Shown one piece after another: positions 15,079 through 23,680 of a stretch of DNA of 64,000 bases. Every line of letters starts with the position of its first letter. Position 1 is the stretch's first letter. A program made the translations under genes and the position numbers. Source of the DNA: JAHFTY01 sp964584785 (GTDB taxonomy: Bacteria; Acidobacteriota; Terriglobia; 20CM-2-55-15); assembly GCA_964584785.1 (NCBI GenBank), contig CAZPBY010000008.1, forward strand, positions 84,249 through 148,248. The letters are read 5' to 3'. The notes under the pieces are model-generated. The model searched no databases. It was not told the origin of the DNA and worked only from the letters and a program-made list of their open reading frames with translations.

Positions 15079-15402
15079 TCACTTTTTAGATTTAGAGCGA
15101 ATGGGCATTGTGGATAGCGCTGCCGTCTTTTCCGCAAGCCACACTTTTATTAGAGATTGGTATGGAACGTCTCGCCTGTTCGCCTCAATCTTGATGTTGT
15201 CGAGAAGCGAGGCCGGTAGTCGAAGAGAAATTGATTGTGTAGACGGCTTTAAGTTGGGAAAACGAGCAGGTTTCGCTGCAGACCAATCTACATACTGAGT
15301 GGAGTCGTGCTCTTCCCAAAAACGGCGCTCTTCGACTTCAGTCGTGAATTCAGGAACCGCTTTGGGCTTTTTCTTCATTTCGACCAGATCGAGGTCTATC
15401 AT
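15079..15402 (-). CDS. CopG/BrnA-like ribbon-helix-helix antitoxin, apparently without toxin
   Basis: 107 residues. The N-terminal half contains VEERRFWEEHDSTQYVDWS, the sequence typical of BrnA/COG5304 antitoxins. The C-terminal half has the ribbon-helix-helix core TQSISLRLPASLLDNIKIEA, followed by VPYQSLIKVWLAEK. The ATG at 15402 has AGGAA at ribosome-binding distance and an AT-rich promoter-like TATATTATAGG upstream. A BrnT-type toxin would be expected just before it, but I find none in 15403-15599, so this may be an orphan antitoxin left by island decay. Confidence 0.75.
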   Translation of the reverse strand: MIDLDLVEMKKKPKAVPEFTTEVEERRFWEEHDSTQYVDWSAAKPARFPNLKPSTQSISLRLPASLLDNIKIEANRRDVPYQSLIKVWLAEKTAALSTMPIRSKSKK

Positions 15403-15599
15403 TCACTGTATATTCCTATAATATACGGCATCGCACAATGTTATCGAAACGCGACTCCCGCCGAAATGGGACTGATTCCTGGACTCCAGCATGGTCATCG
15501 CGGCTCAGCGCCGGGGAGATACAGTCGCTGATCTTCTCAAGCAAACAGTTGCAACAACGGGAGACCAGGAGGCAGCACTATGTCATTCGTTGAAGCGGA

Positions 15600-18056
15600 T
15601 TACTCCTGGCGCAATGCGGTGATCGGGTCGGCGCCGGCCGCTCGGCGGGCCGGAATCACGCAGGCGGCCAGTGTGACCAACCCGGTGGCGGCCGCGACCG
15701 GGAGAATCGTGACGAGATCCGGCTGCCGCACGTTGACTGGAAGATTGGTCAACACCGATCGGCTCACCAAAATGATCGGCAGGCCGCAGGCGAGACCAAT
15801 GAGAGTCAGCCTCATCGCATCGAACAACACCAGGCGCATCACTTGATCGCTGCCGGCGCCCAGTGCGCTTCGAATCGCAAACTCTCGAGTTCGCGCGGTG
15901 GCTATATAAGAAATGACGCCGTACGTCCCGGTCACGGCGAGAAACAAAGCGAGACCAGCGAAGGCGAACATCAACGCCAGGTAGAGAAGGAAGTCGGACA
16001 TCGATTCGGTGACGACCTGATCCATCGTTTTCACGCCGAATATTGCCGCGCGCGGATTCACTTCGCGAACTGCGGCACGAATGGCATCCACTTGAGCGAG
16101 CGGCGGGCCCTCCGTTTTGACGACGAGCGACATCCCCAACTCGCCAAGCTGCGACCAGTTTTGTGCGGCGGGGTAATAGATCTCGGGTGCGGGCGGCTTG
16201 TCGAGATTCACTTGTCGAACGTTGCGCACGATTCCGATGATCGTGCCACGCGACGTCCGCACGCCGATTGGATCTTCGGAGCCGAAGGCCTTTCGCGCCA
16301 GCGTTTCATTGATGAGAATCACCGGCGGCGCATCCTTAGTGTCCGCTTCGGTAAAGGCGCGTCCACGCGCCATCGGAATTTCGAGGGTGCGGAAATATCC
16401 CGGCGTGACGTAGCGGAGTTCCATGGTGAATACATTCGCTGGATCCTGCGGACGGTCGCGCAGAAAGTCGATCGAGTTTGCAAACCAGCCGGAACTCTGC
16501 AGGGGAAGCATTTGCGTGAATCCCGCTTCACGAACGCCGGGAACCTGACGGACGCGTGCGGCAATGTTGTAAAAAGGAAGCGCGTCGGGTGTTTGAGACA
16601 GCGGCTGTCCGATGTGCATCGTCATGACGTTTTGCGGAATCATCCCCATTTCCGTGTTCCGCAGTCGCACCAGTTCGCGGACCAGCAACGTTGCGCCGAT
16701 GCCCAGAACGAAAGCCAGCGCGACCTCCGCCACAACCAGCGCGTCGCGCAAGCGCCGTTGTCGAACGCTCATGGTGGAGTGGCTCGTCGCGTCATTGAGA
16801 ATCGACAGCGGGCTGGTACGCGTGGCGCTGAAAGCGGGGAGGAATCCGAACAACAATCCGGTGGCAACGCACACGCCGAACGAAAAGATAAACACGCGCC
16901 AGTCCATTCCGGCTTCGTGCGATCGCGGAATGTGAGTCGCGGCCAGTTGCGTCAGACGGTCTGTGCCCCACCACGCGAGAGCGAGTCCGGCGGCGCCGCC
17001 GGCGAAGGAGATCAGCAGGCTCTCCGTCAAAAACTGCCGCATCAGGCGTGACCGGTTCGCTCCGATCGCCACGCGGGCGGCGACTTCCTTGCGCCGCATC
17101 GTCAGTCGCACCAGTGAAAGATTGGTCACATTGGCGCATGCGAGCAGCAAGACCAAACCGGACGCCGTGAACAGAATGAACAGCGAGCGTCGTACCGGCT
17201 TTGAAATGACCGTTTCGGACAGCGGGGCCAGCCGAACTCCCAATCCCTTTGGACGCTGCGGAGTCTGCGATTCAAGACGTTTCATGATCGCGTTCAATTC
17301 GCTTTCCGCAGCCGCGATGGAAACGCCCGGCTTCAGTCGCCCGGCGACAGGACTTCGGCCGCGGCGCGGCTGCCCGGGCGGCGTCTCGCGCAGAATCCAG
17401 AGATCGGTGCGGGATTCGGACGCGACATTCTCCAGAAGAGAACCGGCGCCGTAGGGAAACTGAAACGAATCCGGCATAACGCCGATGATGGTGCGGGGAA
17501 TTCCATCGACCGTGATGCTGGCGCCCATCATCAAATTTCCACCAAGCGCGCGCCGCCAAAATGAGGCGGCGGCAACGGCCATGTTCGAAGCATCGTCCGC
17601 CGTGAAAGTGCGGCCGAGCGCCGGTTCGACGCCAAGCAGTGTAAAAAAGGGCCGTTCAACTTCGACCGCCATGATGCGTTCCAACGTGTCCGGCCCCTGC
17701 AGATACCGCGCACCGACGCCGTAGCCGGCCAGCGTTTCAAATGCTTGACTCGTCGTCCGGAACTCTTCAACGTCCTGTGCGTTGAGCGCTGCACCTCGCT
17801 CCGACGGCGTTCCATAAAGGTGAACGAGCCGGTCCTGCGCTGCAAAAGGAAACGGCCGGAGGATGACGCCGCTCATCACACTGAAGATCGCGGTGTTCGC
17901 TCCAATTCCTAAAGCGAGCGCCGAAAGAGCTGTCGCGGCGAAGACCTTTCGCCGGGCCAGACTGCGAATTCCGTACCGAATGTCCTGAATGAGGTCGTCA
18001 AACCATTGCGATCGCGTGTCTGTCATTAGCGCCCGCCTGGCGATTGGACGCTTCAT
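15600..18056 (-). CDS. MacB-like ABC transporter permease (Acidobacterial duplicated orphan permease type)
   Basis: 818 residues in the long frame; ATG at 18026 (MTDTRSQWFDDL) is the likelier start. The order is: DLIQDIRYGIRSLARRK at the N-terminus, a first membrane helix (ALSALALGIGANTAIFSVM), a MacB periplasmic core domain, three helices with an FtsX fold (about 290-430), a second periplasmic core domain, and a second FtsX domain at the C-terminus. This duplicated architecture without a nearby ATPase gene is characteristic of the ADOP family that is expanded in Acidobacteriota. Such proteins are thought to act in export or envelope stress, but the substrate is not known. No ATP-binding partner occurs in the window. 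Confidence 0.93.
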   Translation of the reverse strand: MKRPIARRALMTDTRSQWFDDLIQDIRYGIRSLARRKVFAATALSALALGIGANTAIFSVMSGVILRPFPFAAQDRLVHLYGTPSERGAALNAQDVEEFRTTSQAFETLAGYGVGARYLQGPDTLERIMAVEVERPFFTLLGVEPALGRTFTADDASNMAVAAASFWRRALGGNLMMGASITVDGIPRTIIGVMPDSFQFPYGAGSLLENVASESRTDLWILRETPPGQPRRGRSPVAGRLKPGVSIAAAESELNAIMKRLESQTPQRPKGLGVRLAPLSETVISKPVRRSLFILFTASGLVLLLACANVTNLSLVRLTMRRKEVAARVAIGANRSRLMRQFLTESLLISFAGGAAGLALAWWGTDRLTQLAATHIPRSHEAGMDWRVFIFSFGVCVATGLLFGFLPAFSATRTSPLSILNDATSHSTMSVRQRRLRDALVVAEVALAFVLGIGATLLVRELVRLRNTEMGMIPQNVMTMHIGQPLSQTPDALPFYNIAARVRQVPGVREAGFTQMLPLQSSGWFANSIDFLRDRPQDPANVFTMELRYVTPGYFRTLEIPMARGRAFTEADTKDAPPVILINETLARKAFGSEDPIGVRTSRGTIIGIVRNVRQVNLDKPPAPEIYYPAAQNWSQLGELGMSLVVKTEGPPLAQVDAIRAAVREVNPRAAIFGVKTMDQVVTESMSDFLLYLALMFAFAGLALFLAVTGTYGVISYIATARTREFAIRSALGAGSDQVMRLVLFDAMRLTLIGLACGLPIILVSRSVLTNLPVNVRQPDLVTILPVAAATGLVTLAACVIPARRAAGADPITALRQE

Positions 18057-18236
18057 TCTGCTCGTTTCTTCCCAAATCTTGTTCGCATATTTCTTCTCTG
18101 AATTTGCGCCGAGTTGCGGTGCGAGACAATGGTCGCCGCATTCTTGCTACGGCCGCTTCGCCGTCAGCTCGGTAGAAAATGATGTAGGCCTCGAAATATT
18201 TCCGCTCCGCCGACTGTCTCGTTTTTACCATTGCGA

Positions 18237-19775
18237 TTAATAGTATGACCTCCGGCGCTGTTTGGGTTCTCGGATCACAAACCATGCGATTGCGGCACTT
18301 GTCAACGCGAGGCCGGAGGCGGCCGACATGACTGTTCGGAATCCGGCGATGAAGGATTCGGCGACGGATTGCCGTATCGCGTGCTGCGTTTCCACGTCGA
18401 TGTCGTTGGGAACCTGCATCGCCGCCAGCCTGATCCTTTGTCCATCAAGATCCTGGCGGGTGGTGACCGTCAGGTTCATTTGGTTCAGATCGTGCGTCAG
18501 TCGGCTATTGAAGGTCTGGAGCATCATGATCCCGAAGGCGGCGATCGCCAGCACGGCGGCCACTCGTGAAACCGCGTTGTTGATTCCGGAGGCGGTGCCT
18601 GCTCGGCCTTGCGTGACGGAATTCATGACTGTCGTCGTCAGAGGGGCTACGGTAATCGCCATCCCGAATCCCAGAACCAGAATGGCGGGAAAGAAGGTGG
18701 TCCAATAATGACTGTCGACACCCGGCACAGCGAAAAGAGCGAAACCCATCGCCGCGATGATGGGACCGAGGACCAGCGGCCGCCTGGCACCATAGCGATC
18801 AACCAGACCGCCCGACCATCGCGACAAAACAAACATCAGAATAATGAATGGCAATGAAGCGGCCCCGGCTGCGGTCGCCGTGTAGCCCTGGACCTGGATG
18901 AGATTCAGCGGGAAAAAGAAAAACATCGCGCTTAATGCGCTGTACAGAAAAAGCGTCAGCAAATTCGCGCCTGTGAAATGACGCTCGCGGAACAGACTCA
19001 GAGGAAGAAGCGGCGCTCGAACTCGGGTCTCGACCACCACGAACGCGATCAGCGCCAACAAACCTGTGGTGAGTACTCCGATTTCGAGAGGGTCGTGCCA
19101 GCTTCTCTTCGATGATTCGATCAATCCAAAGACAATCGAGCCTAATCCGAATGTGGCCAAGAGCGCGCCCAGCCAATCCGGCTTGCCGCCTGCGTCCTCA
19201 TTCCGGCTCTCCGGTACTTTCCAAAACGTGAGCAGGAGCACAGCTGCCGCAATCGGGAGGTTGATGAAAAACACCCAGCGCCATGATGCATGTTCGATAA
19301 GCCAGCCGCCGAGGACGGGCCCCAAGGCCGTGGTGATCGCGGTGAAGCCCGACCAGGTGCCGATCGCCCGGCCTCTGTCGCGGTCACTATACGAAGCGCT
19401 GATGATCGCGAGACTTCCCGGCACCAGCAACGCGGCGCCGATTCCCTGCAATGCTCGCGCCGCAATCAGTTGACTCACATTTCCGACAAGCCCGCAAAAG
19501 GCCGAGGCCATCGCAAAAACGAATACGCCGATCGCATAAATTCGCCGCCGGCCATAGATGTCACCGAGCGATCCGCCGGCCAGCAGCAACGCCGCCAGCA
19601 AAAGTGCATAGGCTTCGACAACCCACTGCACGTCCACAACGGTTGCATTGAGGTTCGACTGCAAAGCGGGCATCGCGACATTCACCACGGTTCCGTCGAT
19701 GAACACCAGGCTGGAACCCAGAATCGTCGCGACAAGAACCCACGGAGCTACCCGCTCGGAGCACGGCGTCACCAC
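18237..19775 (-). CDS. MFS drug exporter, DHA2 (EmrB/QacA) family
   Basis: About 512 residues if translation begins at GTG 19775. The frame is open back to 19895, but that start would overlap the divergent gene by 65 bases. Fourteen membrane helices are predicted. Family motifs are FIDGTVVNVAMPALQ in helix 1 (D1 motif), GSLGDIYGRRR (motif A), and LGPVLGGWLIEHASWRWVF (motif C and following loop), the latter typical of drug:proton antiporters. It should use the proton gradient to expel hydrophobic toxic compounds. No TetR or MarR regulator is adjacent; the divergent neighbour is a cNMP-binding oxidoreductase. Confidence 0.92.
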   Translation of the reverse strand: MVTPCSERVAPWVLVATILGSSLVFIDGTVVNVAMPALQSNLNATVVDVQWVVEAYALLLAALLLAGGSLGDIYGRRRIYAIGVFVFAMASAFCGLVGNVSQLIAARALQGIGAALLVPGSLAIISASYSDRDRGRAIGTWSGFTAITTALGPVLGGWLIEHASWRWVFFINLPIAAAVLLLTFWKVPESRNEDAGGKPDWLGALLATFGLGSIVFGLIESSKRSWHDPLEIGVLTTGLLALIAFVVVETRVRAPLLPLSLFRERHFTGANLLTLFLYSALSAMFFFFPLNLIQVQGYTATAAGAASLPFIILMFVLSRWSGGLVDRYGARRPLVLGPIIAAMGFALFAVPGVDSHYWTTFFPAILVLGFGMAITVAPLTTTVMNSVTQGRAGTASGINNAVSRVAAVLAIAAFGIMMLQTFNSRLTHDLNQMNLTVTTRQDLDGQRIRLAAMQVPNDIDVETQHAIRQSVAESFIAGFRTVMSAASGLALTSAAIAWFVIREPKQRRRSYY

Positions 19776-19830
19776 TACCTGAAATTCTAACGCCGGAATG
19801 TTACGGATCGTTTCCTGTAAGATTTCATGT

Positions 19831-21516
19831 ATGGCGCATAACTTGAATCCGGCTTTACAAACACCGGCAAACGAGATTGCCTTTCCACACCTCACTCCTG
19901 ACGATCACGCGCAGCTCCGAAAACTGGGAACGTCGTGCTGGTACGACGACGGCGAAACTATTTTCCGTCCGGGCGAACAGGGTGTTGATTTGTACGTGGT
20001 CGAGTCTGGAGCGATGGAGATTCTGAATCCGGCGCAAGACAATCGACGGATCACCACACACGGTCCAGGCCAGTTCTCCGGCGACATCGATCTGTTGACC
20101 GGCAGGCCGCCGATTGTCACCGGAGTTGCGAGAGGACGCACGCATTTAACGCGCGTTCCCGGCGCTCGATTTCGGGAGATGCTGAACAGACTCCCACACG
20201 TCAGCGAAGTTCTGCTTGCCGCGGCGCTGGAACGGCGGCGGTTGCTGATCGACACCAAAGTTGGATTGAAAGTGGTGGGTCCGGGCAAATGCCGCGACAC
20301 GACGCGCGTTCGAGAATTCCTGTTCAAAAATTTCGTTCCGTTCGTTTGGTACGACACGGCTTCCGAGAAAGGACAACAGTTAATGTCGAGCTGGGGAAGC
20401 CCGCCACGATCTCCAGTCATCGAGTTTGGCAATGGACGGCGGCTGATCAATCCAACATTGCGCGAGCTCGCGACGACGGCAGGCGTCTGGCGCGACTGTC
20501 CGCCCGACACGGTCGATCTGGCGATCGTCGGCGCGGGACCGGCCGGCATAGCGGCCGCGGTTTATGCTGCTTCCGAAGGCGTTTCCACAATCGTGCTCGA
20601 TAGTCTGGGGCCCGGAGGTCAGGCGGCAGCGTCGTCGAAAATCGAAAACTTCATCGGTTTTCCGAATGGTCTTTCCGGAACCGACCTCGCAACACGCGGC
20701 GTTCTGCAAATGCTCAAATTCGGTGCAAAAATGGTCGCGCCCGTCGTCGTCGAACGCATCGTGCCGGCATCCCCTCCCGATGAATTTCACACCTTATATC
20801 TCGACTGCGGTACAGCACTTCGCGCCCGCACGGTGTTGGCCGCAACCGGTGTCCGCTGGCGGCAGCTCGAGGTCGAAGGAGCGGAACGTTTTGAATCGGC
20901 CGGAATCCACCATGCCTGTACGAGCGTTGAAGCCATGCTCTACGACACTCAGGATGTTGCCGTCATCGGTGCCGGAAACTCGGCCGGGCAGGCCGCGATG
21001 TATCTTGCCGATTGCTGCCGTACCCGGACAGTTCACTTGCTGGTCCGAAGACGTTTAGGCAAGGATATGTCGGAATACCTTGTGGGACGGATTCGCGCCA
21101 CTGCCAACATTTCGGTTCACGAGGGCGTCGAGGTGAAGGCCGTTCATGGAGACCGGCGGATGGAGAGCATCACACTGCGGCCATTCCAACGTGAGAGTGA
21201 GCCGGCCGGCGACGCGGAAGAAACGCTGCCGCTCGCTGCGGCATTCGTTTTCATCGGCGCCGATCCCGGCGGTTCGTGGCTGCCGGAATCTGTGGCGCGC
21301 GACAGCCTGGGGTATGTCCTTACCGGCGTCGACGCCATGAAGTCGGGCCGCTGGCCCCTCACCAACCGTGAACCGTGTCCGCTGGAAACCACAGTTCCCG
21401 GAATTCTCGCCGCTGGAGACCTTCGCTCGGGCTCGACCAAACGCGTCGGCTTTGCCGTGGGAGACGGTTCTCTGGCCGTCACATGCGTTCATAAACTAAC
21501 GGCCATACGGCAATAG
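19831..21516 (+). CDS. Cyclic-nucleotide-binding-domain protein fused to a thioredoxin-reductase-like FAD oxidoreductase
   Basis: 561 residues from the ATG at 19831. Residues about 15-135 form a CRP-type cNMP-binding domain (DDGETIFRPGEQGVDLYVVE, QFSGDIDLLTGRPP). Residues 150-215 look like a glutaredoxin-type linker domain. From 228 the protein resembles thioredoxin reductase: FAD site AIVGAGPAGIAAAVYAASEG, PGGQAAASSKIENFIGFP, NADPH site VAVIGAGNSAGQAA and a C-terminal AGDLRSGSTKRVGFAVGDG. The CxxC redox pair of true thioredoxin reductase is missing: the matching place reads HHACTSVEAM with one Cys. The enzyme is therefore probably an FAD/NADPH oxidoreductase of other specificity, possibly gated by a nucleotide. 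The family is known but poorly characterised. Confidence 0.9.
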   Translation: MAHNLNPALQTPANEIAFPHLTPDDHAQLRKLGTSCWYDDGETIFRPGEQGVDLYVVESGAMEILNPAQDNRRITTHGPGQFSGDIDLLTGRPPIVTGVARGRTHLTRVPGARFREMLNRLPHVSEVLLAAALERRRLLIDTKVGLKVVGPGKCRDTTRVREFLFKNFVPFVWYDTASEKGQQLMSSWGSPPRSPVIEFGNGRRLINPTLRELATTAGVWRDCPPDTVDLAIVGAGPAGIAAAVYAASEGVSTIVLDSLGPGGQAAASSKIENFIGFPNGLSGTDLATRGVLQMLKFGAKMVAPVVVERIVPASPPDEFHTLYLDCGTALRARTVLAATGVRWRQLEVEGAERFESAGIHHACTSVEAMLYDTQDVAVIGAGNSAGQAAMYLADCCRTRTVHLLVRRRLGKDMSEYLVGRIRATANISVHEGVEVKAVHGDRRMESITLRPFQRESEPAGDAEETLPLAAAFVFIGADPGGSWLPESVARDSLGYVLTGVDAMKSGRWPLTNREPCPLETTVPGILAAGDLRSGSTKRVGFAVGDGSLAVTCVHKLTAIRQ

Positions 21517-21545
21517 CGTTCGAACACCGGCACAAGACGCCGGGT

Positions 21546-21574
21546 TTGACAAGATGGTCTAGTTGGTCTAGTCT
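21546..21574 (+). promoter_or_regulatory. Promoter with tandem operator for the phd/PIN operon
   Basis: A consensus -35 TTGACA (21546-21551) and a weaker -10 TAGTCT (21569-21574) are 17 bp apart. The spacer and -10 are made of a tandem 9-bp repeat, GGTCTAGTT and GGTCTAGTC (21556-21573). The coding sequence starts 6 bp after the -10, so the mRNA is nearly leaderless. The repeat is a likely binding site for the antitoxin. Confidence 0.65.
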
Positions 21575-21580
21575 AAACGG

Positions 21581-21808
21581 ATGGCAAGCTCTTACAATAT
21601 TTACGAGGCGAAAACCCGGCTCTCGGAGCTCGTCGAAAAGGCCCGCCGCGGCGAAAGAGTCATCCTGATGAACCGGGGTAAACCTGTGGCGCTGATCGTC
21701 CCATTCCAACGGCCGCGGCGTGCAAGAAAGTTAGGGTTCCTTAACGGCAAGGGACGACTCCTTTCCGGGTGGGACAAGCCAATCGATGACTTCGTTGCCT
21801 ACCAGTGA
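21581..21808 (+). CDS. Phd/YefM-family antitoxin
   Basis: 75 residues. It begins ASSYNIYEAKTRLSELVEKA, the conserved N-terminal Phd fold that binds DNA as a dimer, followed by GERVILMNRGKPVALIVP, the second conserved block. The C-terminal part (FLNGKGRLLSGWDKPIDDF) is the toxin-binding tail found in Phd proteins paired with PIN toxins. It overlaps the toxin gene by GTGA. It should repress its own promoter at the tandem GGTCTAGT(T/C) repeats and neutralise the downstream PIN protein. Confidence 0.93.
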   Translation: MASSYNIYEAKTRLSELVEKARRGERVILMNRGKPVALIVPFQRPRRARKLGFLNGKGRLLSGWDKPIDDFVAYQ

Positions 21809-22191
21809 AGTACATTCTGGATACGCATGTATTCTTATGGGCCGCGCTCGAGCCGCGAAAGCTGTCGAAAGCGGCGCGAGCGGCGATCGAGGAGTCCGAC
21901 TCCGAACTGTTTCTCAGCATTGCTTCTCTTTGGGCGATCGGCATTCTGCAGAGCCTCGGCCGAATCGAACTGAAAGTGAGTATCCGCGACGTCGCCGGGC
22001 TCGCCGAATCGGAACTGGCGGCAACAGTCGTGCCGATCGAGCCAGCCCACATCGATATCGTCCGAACTCTGCCGTTTCATCACCGGGACCCATTCGATCG
22101 CTTGCTGATTGCGCAGTCATTAACAATGGATGCAGGAATCATCGGCAAGGATAAGGCTCTCGACGCCTACGACATTCTGCGCGTGTGGTGA
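21805..22191 (+). CDS. PIN-domain (VapC-type) toxin with altered active site
   Basis: 128 residues from GTG at 21805. PIN RNases use four acidic residues around Mg2+. Here D6 (ILDTHVFLW), D99 (DPFDRLLIAQ) and D117 (GKDKALDAY) are visible. The conserved Glu in the SxxSLWEIxIK motif is replaced: residues 39-46 read IASLWAIG, with Ala44 in place of Glu, and the usual Lys is Leu. A single-base change (GAG to GCG) explains the first. The protein may be an inactive toxin held by its antitoxin, or have weakened activity. The operon is otherwise normal. Confidence 0.9.
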   Translation: MKYILDTHVFLWAALEPRKLSKAARAAIEESDSELFLSIASLWAIGILQSLGRIELKVSIRDVAGLAESELAATVVPIEPAHIDIVRTLPFHHRDPFDRLLIAQSLTMDAGIIGKDKALDAYDILRVW

Positions 22192-22414
22192 GACGCCAGG
22201 TACGGACCGGCGGGCGCGACTGCCCTCTGCGGAGCGAACTGAACGATATCTTCAGTCGCCTGATCGATCTGAACCGCGACGAACGGACCTTTTGATATCG
22301 GGAGGAAGGTCTTCGAGGTGACGGACACAACCTTTCATTTCCGGACGGGCTTCCTGGATGCCTGAAGAACGGCTGCTTCGCGGCTTCAAGAGTTATTGAC
22401 GTAACGGTGGTGGT

Positions 22415-22871
22415 TCATTGCGAGGCATCGCGGGTCTTGCCGGAGAATGAAAAGACTATTTCAGCCGCGAAAAAGATCTTTTCAGAGGGCCGCAAGTGGC
22501 GCGGGTTTCCGTTGATTACGGGGACCGCGGGTCGAGAGGACTTTTTCAGTCACGGCGACGATCTTCGGCGCGCCGGAAAAAACATTTTGCGCGCCCACAA
22601 AAACGATCTGATTCACGACGGAGATCATCTTTCGCACGGATAAGATTTTGTCCGCAACGCCGGCAATCTTCGCTGTCCGTCAGAAAGGTTTATTCGCAAC
22701 GGCGCTTGTTTCTTCCATCGCGATGAAGATCTCTTGTACGCCGCACGAAACCTTCTCACCTCGGAAAGAGACCTTTCCCTCCAGCGTGACGCTGTGTAAA
22801 AACCCTGCGAACATCGAGTGTCCCGAGCATGTCCTCGACGCCCATCCACAGTTCCAGATATCAGGTCCCAA
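22415..22871 (-). pseudogene. Decayed gene of heptapeptide repeats (21-bp period)
   Basis: On the minus strand, from about 22790 downward, one frame reads as uninterrupted 7-residue units: KVSFRGE, KVSCGVQ, EIFIAME, ETSAVAN, KPF-stop-RTA, KIAGVAD, KILSVRK, MISVVNQ, IVFVGAQ, NVFSGAP, KIVAVTE, KVLSTRG. An in-frame TGA (22680-22682) interrupts one unit without disturbing the phase. After a frame change near 22480-22510, KIFFAAE and IVFSFSG continue the pattern before a final stop at 22415. The units are amphipathic (charged first position, V/I second), suggesting a helical or coiled repeat protein. No family or function recognised. The rest of 22192-22899 shows nothing else. Confidence 0.6.
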
Positions 22872-22899
22872 ATGGTTCGTGCGCCGCTAGAATGGACGG

Positions 22900-23415
22900 A
22901 TGGCGTTTGACCTGCAACCTCACTTAACCGGTGAACTCCTCGAACTTCGACCGCTAAGGGCGGACGACTGGGACGCTCTGTTCGCCGTCGCCTCCGATCC
23001 GCTGATATGGGAGCAGCATCCCGAAAGCACGCGTTACCGGGAGGATGTGTTCCGGACCTTTTTCAAAGGCGCTCTCGATTGTGGCGGCGGTTTTGTTGTA
23101 CTGGACAAAGCCGAAGGATCCATCATCGGGTCAACGCGTTTCTATGGCTATGACGCCGAAAAATCCGAGATCGAAATCGGCTGGACGTTTCTGGCAAGGA
23201 AATACTGGGGCGGCCGGTACAACAGCGAAATGAAGCGGCTGCTGCTGGACCACGCTTTTCAGTTTGTCGACAACGTTGTCTTCTACGTGGGAGAAAACAA
23301 TATCCGCTCACAGAAGGCGATGGAAAAGATCGGCGGCATTCGCGCCGGTACGGTGGACCGGCCCAATCAGCCCGGCGTCCTGAACGTAAAGTACGTGATC
23401 CGCCGCCGGAAATGA
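22900..23415 (+). CDS. GNAT N-acetyltransferase (RimJ/RimL type)
   Basis: 171 residues. The N-terminus has LTGELLELRPLRADDWDALFAV, usual for the RimJ/RimL branch (Acetyltransf_3). The acetyl-CoA site region is IEIGWTFLARKYWGGRYNSEMKR, with the loop replaced by W-G-G-R-Y-N as is common in this branch. The C-terminus VVFYVGENNIRSQKAMEKIGG is the conserved NxxSxxamEklGF motif. It transfers acetyl groups to an amine of a protein or small molecule. It is isolated, so the substrate is unknown. Confidence 0.88.
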   Translation: MAFDLQPHLTGELLELRPLRADDWDALFAVASDPLIWEQHPESTRYREDVFRTFFKGALDCGGGFVVLDKAEGSIIGSTRFYGYDAEKSEIEIGWTFLARKYWGGRYNSEMKRLLLDHAFQFVDNVVFYVGENNIRSQKAMEKIGGIRAGTVDRPNQPGVLNVKYVIRRRK

Positions 23416-23680
23416 GTCCGCGATAGCAACCAGAGAGAACGGTAGTGTCGATCGGCAATTGATCCGCTTTCGTGAGTTCAAATGTCATGCTACCCGCGAT
23501 TTCGGTAACACGACAATTGTCAGGCGGCGCCGCCAACCCCTCCTCGAAGGCTGATCGTGTCCCCGCAACTTAACTGCTGAACACCGGAGAATCTGTCGAG
23601 CAGCGAATGAGGGGATGAAACTTCGCTTCGATTTTTTTCACAGCTCCTGCCGTTCGGCGTCAGCATTTTTGTTGGAAAAA

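Noticed and set aside
15403..15599. BrnT-type toxin gene before the CopG/BrnA-like antitoxin
   Set aside because: No open frame with the BrnT pattern is present on the minus strand in this interval.
15843..17051. 402-codon rightward frame
   Set aside because: It is the antisense shadow of the ADOP permease, which has clear domains and membrane helices on the other strand.
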